Positions 31,317-36,165 of a stretch of DNA of 36,165 nt are shown here, one piece after another; the first letter of the stretch is position 1, and each line of letters opens with the position of its first letter. The stretch is from NCBI RefSeq assembly GCF_001435835.1, contig NZ_AZFX01000089.1, positions 1 to 36,165 on the forward strand, in the 5' to 3' direction. The translations under genes and the position numbers were made by a program. Source of the stretch: Lapidilactobacillus concavus DSM 17758 (lineage in GTDB: Bacteria; Bacillota; Bacilli; Lactobacillales; Lactobacillaceae). A model generated the notes under the pieces. The model was not told where the DNA came from, made no database searches, and was given only the letters and a program-made list of their open reading frames with translations.

Positions 31317-32387
31317 TTAGAATTTGATTTCATAACAGAAATCCAATTTTTTATAATAATCCTGTTCAATAAAGTCCGTTGGCTTAACCATGCCATCCGC
31401 TTTTTTAAAGTAGGCGAGGCCTGTGCTCGCTAAAGTCTGGTAGACAAATTGCGAACAGAACATGATATTGGGTCGCAACGAATGTTTCAAAACCAGCCCG
31501 ATAATATTGTAGGCACTGCCAACCTCGTTGATGTGGCGGATGTGTTCAAGAATCGCCTGCTTCTGTACCGACGTGGCACTCAGCCGATAAACGAGTAGTG
31601 AGGCGTCATCAGCTTGGTGAAAAGCCTCGATCATCTCCGAATTCAACCCCGGAGGATAAACGTTATTGCCACCGTTATAGCTGATTGCAGTTTGCAGTCC
31701 TTCATCGAAGCTCAAAGAAGTATGGTTGTACTGTTTTTTTGTAAATAATGAAATAATATCGCTGGCATTACTGCCGGTGTGAGAAATAACGAGATACATA
31801 TAAGGGTCGGTCAGTGTCGCTTTCGCTCGCTCAAAATAAGACTCAGTCAGCGTGCCATCGTTAATATAGTGTACAGAGCTATGACGATGTAGATCGGCAA
31901 TCACCGCTTTGATACCGTCCAACGCCAAAGTTCGTCGCAGCTTACCAACGCCTTGTAAATTTTGCCTGATTGACTCACCGTTTTCTTTCAATTCAGCAAA
32001 ACTTAACGTGGCCATCTCGCGAAATGTCGGCAAATAAGCCTCTGTGTTGTTATGGTCAAACATTGAGCGTTCTAAAATAAAGGGTAATAAAATTAGGCCC
32101 GTTGAAAAAATTCGACTAATAATTGCTGTACCTACGAATAAATGGTTACCGAAAGATGCCACCACGCAAAACGAAATTTGAAAAATAACGAGTAACAAAT
32201 ACGCTAACGTCATCATACTTTTTAATTGCCGCGGGAAATCCTTGATCCAAGTGACAACAATCAAAATAAGCGCCATTTCCAAATACAGCATGACAAAGAT
32301 TGGAAGGGTTGCAAACGAAGCCACACCAATTAAAACCGCCCAAATGACCACATTTAACAATTTCCGCTCTGAAATCAAATCGTTCAT
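31317..32387 (-). CDS. Membrane protein with permuted papain-fold (YiiX/NlpC-P60-like) domain
   Basis: The 356-residue protein has about four helices in residues 10-125, then a cytoplasmic or external enzyme-like domain. The domain reads YLVISHTGSN, a His in YNHTSLSFDEG, then AYNIIGLVLK and NIMFCSQFVYQTLASTG with a Cys. The order His first, Cys second is that of circularly permuted NlpC/P60 proteins (YiiX/YebB type), which can be peptidases, amidases or acyltransferases. The join to a four-helix membrane anchor is unusual for that group. ATG 32387 follows GGAGAAG; an upstream TTG at 32414 has no ribosome site. Its stop lies at the end of the hairpin-repeat array. Confidence 0.7.
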   Translation of the reverse strand: MNDLISERKLLNVVIWAVLIGVASFATLPIFVMLYLEMALILIVVTWIKDFPRQLKSMMTLAYLLLVIFQISFCVVASFGNHLFVGTAIISRIFSTGLILLPFILERSMFDHNNTEAYLPTFREMATLSFAELKENGESIRQNLQGVGKLRRTLALDGIKAVIADLHRHSSVHYINDGTLTESYFERAKATLTDPYMYLVISHTGSNASDIISLFTKKQYNHTSLSFDEGLQTAISYNGGNNVYPPGLNSEMIEAFHQADDASLLVYRLSATSVQKQAILEHIRHINEVGSAYNIIGLVLKHSLRPNIMFCSQFVYQTLASTGLAYFKKADGMVKPTDFIEQDYYKKLDFCYEIKF

Positions 32388-32473
32388 ACGTCTTCTCCGT
32401 TCGTGTCGCTTCAATATTGTGTCTGATTATACCCCACTTGAGCCTAGGTTAGAATAGGCACAAAGTCCGAGTA

Positions 32474-32505
32474 TAAAAAAGAAGCTGACTTACTGCACAG
32501 CTTCG
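32474..32505 (-). terminator. Terminator of the small membrane-protein gene
   Basis: On the minus strand CGAAGCTG...CAGCTTC followed by six T, about 45 nt after the stop at 32547. Confidence 0.85.
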
Positions 32506-32546
32506 ATTAAATTATCAGTAAAAAAATGAGATCAACATCATTCCTA

Positions 32547-32765
32547 TTATTTCGACATCAAGGTCTCAATCAACGTCTTGATCATCGGAATCACAAATGC
32601 AAAGAATAACAGTGCGGCCAACAACCACGATAATAGAGTGAAGGCGTTGATCTTAAGGTTGATATTACTGAAGACAACGTCCCATTTACTGCGACGATGC
32701 ACGTTTGCTGTAACGTCGATATGACGCATCCCGGGAATTTCTAGCAGACTTTTTTGAACAGCCAT
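32547..32765 (-). CDS. Small single-pass membrane protein
   Basis: The 72-residue protein has a polar N-terminal part (MAVQKSLLEIPGMRHIDVTANVHRRSKWD) and one C-terminal helix (about 42-66, FTLLSWLLAALLFFAFVIPMI). No family is recognised. The ribosome site before ATG 32765 is poor (only GAG in the right place); ATG at codon 13 has none either. A clear terminator downstream supports expression. Confidence 0.55.
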   Translation of the reverse strand: MAVQKSLLEIPGMRHIDVTANVHRRSKWDVVFSNINLKINAFTLLSWLLAALLFFAFVIPMIKTLIETLMSK

Positions 32766-32922
32766 GCGTTTTGCTCTGTCAAATTTTCGGTGAACGCATG
32801 GCCATCACCAGTCATAAATTTTATTTATTAAATATGCGGTGATGTTGCCTCTAATTCGACTGAGAAATCTGGTCTTGATATAATTAAATCAAACACAAAT
32901 TCAAATTTTATTGAGGTCGCCT

Positions 32923-33138
32923 ATGAATCGTAGAAATTTATTGATTATTTCCGCCATATTTCTATTGACGACAAGTGGCCTAGTTACCTTACTGGATAGC
33001 CGCGGACACCACGCCACAAAATCCGCGCACAACCAGCAATCCCACTCTGTCAAATCAACACTTCCTAAAGGTTTAGGCTGGCAAGTCTTCAATCATCCCG
33101 ACGTGTTCAATCTGAACAACTTAGATCCAGAGTCCTAA
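32923..33138 (+). CDS. Small secreted or membrane-anchored protein
   Basis: The 71-residue protein begins with a basic N-terminus and a hydrophobic segment (MNRRNLLIISAIFLLTTSG), a signal peptide or anchor. A short His/Ser/Lys-rich stretch and GLGWQVFNHPDVFNLNNL follow. It has no lipobox Cys. GAGG at 32913-32916 places the start at ATG 32923 rather than TTG 32911. A terminator follows at once. No family is recognised. Confidence 0.6.
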   Translation: MNRRNLLIISAIFLLTTSGLVTLLDSRGHHATKSAHNQQSHSVKSTLPKGLGWQVFNHPDVFNLNNLDPES

Positions 33139-33150
33139 GCTTTTTCATAC

Positions 33151-33190
33151 AAAAACGGCCTTGCAAAATGATTCTGCAAGACCGTTTTTT
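33151..33190. terminator. Bidirectional terminator between the small secreted gene and ackA
   Basis: AAAAACGG-C-CTTGCA and TGCAAG-A-CCGTTTTTT form a 13-bp stem with one mismatch and A/T tails on both sides. Confidence 0.9.
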
Positions 33191-33250
33191 AATAGGTAGT
33201 GATTAATCCTATCCGTTATAACGCGACGACCGATGATTAGCATCATGTCA

Positions 33251-34477
33251 CTATTTTTGAGCATGCGCAACTTTCAAATCCTGCGACTCAATCTGGCCTA
33301 ACTCAACCACGTCTCGCGCAATCATCAATTCTTCATCTGTTGGGACGACTAAAACTTTAACTTTTGAAGTCGGTGTACTAATTAGTTGTTCTACACCACG
33401 AGTTTTCGCATTAATTTCTTCGTCAATTTCGACACCTAAATAGCCCAATGATTGACAAATTCGCAATCGAATTTCTGACTCGTTCTCACCGATGCCCGCG
33501 GTGAATACCAGGGTATCCAATCCGTTTAACTGTGCCACATAGGCGCCGATATATTGAACAATTCGATCGACAAAAATTTCGACCGCAATTTTGGCACGAT
33601 GATTTGTCGCTTCTTTGGCTAATAGATCGCGCATGTCTGACGAGACACCTGATAAACCAAGTAACCCAGACTTCGTATTCAAAACATCGATCATTTGCTC
33701 AGTCGTCAAATTCAGTTTTTCTTGGAGATGTGCAACGAGCGATGCATCGATATCTCCCGCTCGTGTGCCCATTGTAACCCCTGCGAGCGGTGTAAATCCC
33801 ATACTAGTATTATATGATTGACCATCTTTGATTGCGTCTAGAGAGACGCCATTTCCCAAATGAGCGACAACCATTTTTAAATCCTGCAAGGGTTGCTGCA
33901 CTAATTCAGCCGCACGCTGCGAAACATAACGATAACTCGTTCCGTGCGCACCATATTTTCGCGCGCCATATTGCTGATAATAATCATACGGGATGCTATA
34001 TAAATAATTGACTTCCGATAACGTCTGGTGGAACGACGTATCAAAAACAGCAACCTCTGGAACGCCGGGTAAAGCCGCCATAAATGCACGAATACCTTCC
34101 GCTTCCGCTGGATTGTGTAGCGGCGCATATTCGGCCAACGATTCAATTTGTTCTAAGACATGCTCGTCGATCAGTGTTGATTGATGGAAGATTTCACCAC
34201 CAGCCACCACACGATGACCAACGCCACCAATTTCTGAAAAATCGTTAATAATTTTTTGTTCAGTTAAAGTTTTAAGCAGCATTTGCACAGCTTCATGGTG
34301 CGAAGGCACTGGCATTTCTCGTACAACTTTAAAACCGTTACCTACAACTTTGATTGTGCCAATTGCTTGGCCAATTCGCTCAGCCGCAACCTTCGCAATA
34401 ACTTTCTCAGTTGGCATTTCGATTAAACGCCATTTTAGTGAAGAACTCCCGGCGTTGATTGCAAGTATTTTAGACAT
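33251..34477 (-). CDS. ackA: Acetate kinase
   Basis: The 408-residue enzyme has the ASKHA-fold acetate kinase signatures: ILAINAGSSSLKW at the start, VGHRVVAGGEIF, VAVFDTSFHQTL, the adenosine-binding VVAHLGNGVSL and the closing LVFTAGIGENE. It makes ATP and acetate from acetyl phosphate, the energy-yielding end of the phosphoketolase and pyruvate routes in lactobacilli. AAGGAG lies 8 nt before ATG 34477. A promoter is seen at 34557-34585. No pta gene adjoins it, and lactobacilli often carry more than one ackA copy. Confidence 0.95.
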   Translation of the reverse strand: MSKILAINAGSSSLKWRLIEMPTEKVIAKVAAERIGQAIGTIKVVGNGFKVVREMPVPSHHEAVQMLLKTLTEQKIINDFSEIGGVGHRVVAGGEIFHQSTLIDEHVLEQIESLAEYAPLHNPAEAEGIRAFMAALPGVPEVAVFDTSFHQTLSEVNYLYSIPYDYYQQYGARKYGAHGTSYRYVSQRAAELVQQPLQDLKMVVAHLGNGVSLDAIKDGQSYNTSMGFTPLAGVTMGTRAGDIDASLVAHLQEKLNLTTEQMIDVLNTKSGLLGLSGVSSDMRDLLAKEATNHRAKIAVEIFVDRIVQYIGAYVAQLNGLDTLVFTAGIGENESEIRLRICQSLGYLGVEIDEEINAKTRGVEQLISTPTSKVKVLVVPTDEELMIARDVVELGQIESQDLKVAHAQK

Positions 34478-34556
34478 GTCAACAGCTCCTTGATGAGTGA
34501 TAGTTTATAATCAAAAAATTATTGTTAATGTACTCATATTTCTTATAGCAAGTATT

Positions 34557-34585
34557 ATCATACTGAAAAATAAATCAAAAAGCAA
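34557..34585 (-). promoter_or_regulatory. Promoter of ackA
   Basis: On the minus strand TTGCTT, 17 bp, TATGAT, giving a leader of about 75 nt. The rest of the 319-bp gap (34478-34796) is AT-rich and holds the XRE-gene terminator; no certain gene is seen in it. Confidence 0.6.
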
Positions 34586-34723
34586 TTATGTCGTAGCCTA
34601 TGATACCGCTATTTTTTTAAGTGAACGGATACATTTATAGTGAATGACACCAATACAATTATCGAAAGCACTATTAATTAGTTGTTGCATCACATCGCGA
34701 TCAGCTTTAACAGTTATAGTCAA

Positions 34724-34758
34724 CAAAAAAATCGATTTTGCATTTCTGCAAATCGATT
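34724..34758 (-). terminator. Terminator of the XRE regulator gene
   Basis: On the minus strand AAATCGATTTGCA and TGCAAAATCGATTT form a near-perfect 13-bp stem with a GAAA loop, then a run of T. Confidence 0.88.
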
Positions 34759-34796
34759 TGATAATATTCTTTAAGTTGTCATCAAATCCAACACGT

Positions 34797-35162
34797 TTAA
34801 AATACCTGAACAATTTTGGGAATGAACCATGTTAGCCATCCTCCAATTCCAAAAATCAGCCACCAGTAACGAGCTAAAAATTCCCAACCATTCATTTGGT
34901 GTTTCTGAGTGACTATATCTTGTTGACTAGTCGACTCTGAGTATGAAGCGTCGGGTTTTCTGTTTAAGACGAGCTCATCGAGCCCCACTCCTAAGAAATC
35001 TGCTAATTCAACTAAATTCGCAACATCTGGAGTTGCCTCCCCGCTCTCCCATCGAGAAACCGCCTGACGAGAAATAAATAATTTTTCCGCAACGTTATCT
35101 TGAGATAATCCTTTTTGCTTGCGTAACTGCTTCAATTGTTCTGCAAAGTGAATTGTAGACAT
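34797..35162 (-). CDS. XRE-family regulator with C-terminal membrane helix
   Basis: The 121-residue protein has an HTH_3 DNA-binding domain (about 6-65; LRKQKGLSQDNVAEKL, ISRQAVSRWESGEATPDVANL), a polar linker, and one hydrophobic segment at the end (about 98-120, YWWLIFGIGGWLTWFIP). The membrane tail suggests a regulator that sits at the membrane, perhaps sensing an envelope signal. No obvious partner gene is adjacent. AGAGGA precedes the ATG by about 10 nt. The stop is followed by a strong terminator. An inverted repeat CTAC-TTGCGGTG / CACCGCAACTTGTAG lies upstream (35218-35293). Confidence 0.85.
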   Translation of the reverse strand: MSTIHFAEQLKQLRKQKGLSQDNVAEKLFISRQAVSRWESGEATPDVANLVELADFLGVGLDELVLNRKPDASYSESTSQQDIVTQKHQMNGWEFLARYWWLIFGIGGWLTWFIPKIVQVF

Positions 35163-35217
35163 TCTATCTCATCCTCTCTAAGGCGTTCTGCTTCGCTTGT
35201 CTCTACCCTAATTATCG

Positions 35218-35293
35218 CTACTTGCGGTGGGATAAGCTAGCACAAGCTGCTGACATTTCCGCAATAATCTTTGGAATTCACCGCAACTTGTAG
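35218..35293. repeat. Inverted repeat upstream of the XRE gene
   Basis: CTACTTGCGGTG (35218-35229) and CACCGCAACTTGTAG (35279-35293) are complementary except for three extra bases. The right arm itself can form GCAACT-TGT-AGTTGC. The CCGCAACTT word also closes the foldback units at 22250 and 22815, which may be chance. Confidence 0.5.
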
Positions 35294-35349
35294 TTGCAAC
35301 ATTGATACATCAGGGCTCGATTCACTTATCTTTTCTATCAATCGTTTAG

Positions 35350-35952
35350 TTAGTGAGACTGTTTTAGTTTAAAGAATTGGGGCTTAAAAGTTTCAGGCGT
35401 GACGGTCATCACTGTGGAATCATATCGTTGACCAGATATCGTATAGTCGTTTGCTAGTACCGCGGTCGGCTTGAATCCAAGCTTTTCATAGACATGGCGT
35501 GCTCGTGGGTTAAAACTTGCAACATCCAGTGTGATCATCTTCGATGTTAAACGATTAAACGCCGCATCGATCATCAAGGACAACGCGACACTGCCGATAC
35601 CCAAATTCGTATGACTATCAGCGATTAAAATACGAATGTTGCAAGATTCAGCTTTAGCTTCATAATTATTTAAAACAACTTCACCTACCAGGACGTTCGA
35701 ATAGACGATTGCGAGATCCATACGATCATTTTGTTGATTACGAGTCTGATACCATGCAATTGTCTTTTCACGCTCATCAGCGGGCATCACGACCTTTTCA
35801 TGTGTAAACTCGTCGACACTACTCGTCAAATTATTGACACCAGGCAATGATAAGATATCAAGCATTGTGGAGATATCCTCGGATTGAAAAGGCCATAACA
35901 CCACACGACCAGTTTTTTCAGTTAAGGTCGGTTTATTCATAAAGTTGATCAT
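35350..35952 (-). CDS. GNAT family N-acetyltransferase (RimJ/RimL type)
   Basis: The 200-residue protein shows the GNAT fold: RVVLWPFQSEDISTML opening, DLAIVYSNVLVGEVVLNNYE, the acetyl-CoA loop SHTNLGIGSVALSLMIDAAF, and FNPRARHVYEKLGF near the end. RimJ/RimL-like enzymes acetylate N-termini of ribosomal proteins or small amines; the substrate here is not known. GGTGG precedes ATG 35952 by 6 nt, while an ATG two codons earlier overlaps that site. It is transcribed alone, in the same direction as the rRNA operon behind it. Confidence 0.85.
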   Translation of the reverse strand: MINFMNKPTLTEKTGRVVLWPFQSEDISTMLDILSLPGVNNLTSSVDEFTHEKVVMPADEREKTIAWYQTRNQQNDRMDLAIVYSNVLVGEVVLNNYEAKAESCNIRILIADSHTNLGIGSVALSLMIDAAFNRLTSKMITLDVASFNPRARHVYEKLGFKPTAVLANDYTISGQRYDSTVMTVTPETFKPQFFKLKQSH

Positions 35953-36067
35953 TATCATCCACCATTCTTGAATTGTTCTCGCAGCTGAAAAGTATCGAGA
36001 CGTGTTCTAAACATGGATATATCCCCTATTTTAGAAAACGCCATTTCTATAAAAAACAAGTCTACGC

Positions 36068-36103
36068 AAAAACAGACAAGCCACTTAACTGACTTGTCTG
36101 TTT
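36068..36103 (-). terminator. Terminator of the rRNA operon
   Basis: On the minus strand AAACAGACAAG...CTTGTCTGTTTTT, an 11-bp stem about 10 nt after the 5S rRNA end. Confidence 0.9.
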
Positions 36104-36111
36104 CCATTATA

Positions 36112-36165
36112 GCGTGGCAGCGCCCTACCCTCGCAGGCAGTCTCCCACCAACTACTCTCGGCGCT
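36112..36165 (-). rRNA. rrf: 5S ribosomal RNA, 3' part
   Basis: The minus strand reads AGCGCCGAGAGTAGTTGGTG...CTGCGAGGGTAGGGCGCTGCCACGC, the standard 3' half of Firmicutes 5S rRNA. The 5' half lies outside the window. The exact 3' end is set by the usual GCCACGC closing stem. Confidence 0.93.

Noticed and set aside
34598-34813. 71-codon minus-strand open frame after the XRE gene
   Set aside because: It starts at a TTG inside the XRE gene without a ribosome site and runs through the XRE terminator hairpin.

Overview
The window comes from a low-to-mid GC Gram-positive bacterium of the Lactobacillaceae. The evidence is strong GGAGG ribosome sites, TTG/GTG starts, an FLP-type Crp/Fnr regulator, an LmrCD-like drug exporter, a PepD-type dipeptidase, DUF915 and YugP proteins, and an ATP-grasp enzyme of the kind linked to peptidoglycan cross-bridges. 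The genus cannot be fixed from the sequence. The right edge enters a ribosomal RNA operon (3' end of 5S rRNA, minus strand).

Layout. 1-1300: a small heavy-metal-binding protein and an FLP-like redox regulator behind a perfect FNR-like box. 1464-5047: a heterodimeric ABC multidrug exporter with one degenerate ATP site. 5220-7800: two decayed ABC exporter genes (one internal deletion, one single-base frameshift in a T7 run), preceded by tiny ORFs. 8233-14600: RNase HI with a viroplasmin-type domain, a DUF915 hydrolase, a GtrB/CsbB-like glycosyltransferase, an acetyltransferase, a YugP metallopeptidase, cardiolipin synthase and an unrecognised protein. 14774-17556: a small membrane protein and a metal P-type ATPase. 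17755-19312: alkylation repair (ogt, mpg) around a DUF488 gene. 19309-21826: a membrane protein and dipeptidase. 21827-23307: a 1.5-kb non-coding island of nested foldback structures. 23308-28207: ATP-grasp ligase, a single ABC exporter, universal stress protein, adenosine deaminase. 28387-31063: pyrimidine-nucleoside phosphorylase with a metallophosphoesterase, forming a nucleoside-salvage block with the divergent deaminase. 31317-35952: a membrane-anchored papain-fold protein, two small membrane or secreted proteins, acetate kinase, an XRE regulator with a membrane tail and an acetyltransferase.

The most unusual content is a family of long-hairpin intergenic repeats. Six copies share AGAGYGTG at one edge and GAGCATTA exactly 28 nt inside it. 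A TTAAGC-like motif lies about 83-85 nt in, and the total length is 117 bp (118 in one copy). The stem sequences differ between copies while pairing is kept. They occur as head-to-tail pairs at 15268-15500 and 31063-31314, and as the cores of two larger multi-branched foldbacks at 21947-22259 and 22516-22824.

Functional links: the HMA protein, the FLP regulator and the P-type ATPase may form one metal/redox response even though they lie about 14 kb apart. Adenosine deaminase, nucleoside phosphorylase and the phosphoesterase look like nucleoside salvage with a possible CcpA site. Ogt and Mpg repair alkylated DNA. Cardiolipin synthase, the glycosyltransferase, the ATP-grasp ligase and the papain-fold protein act on the envelope.
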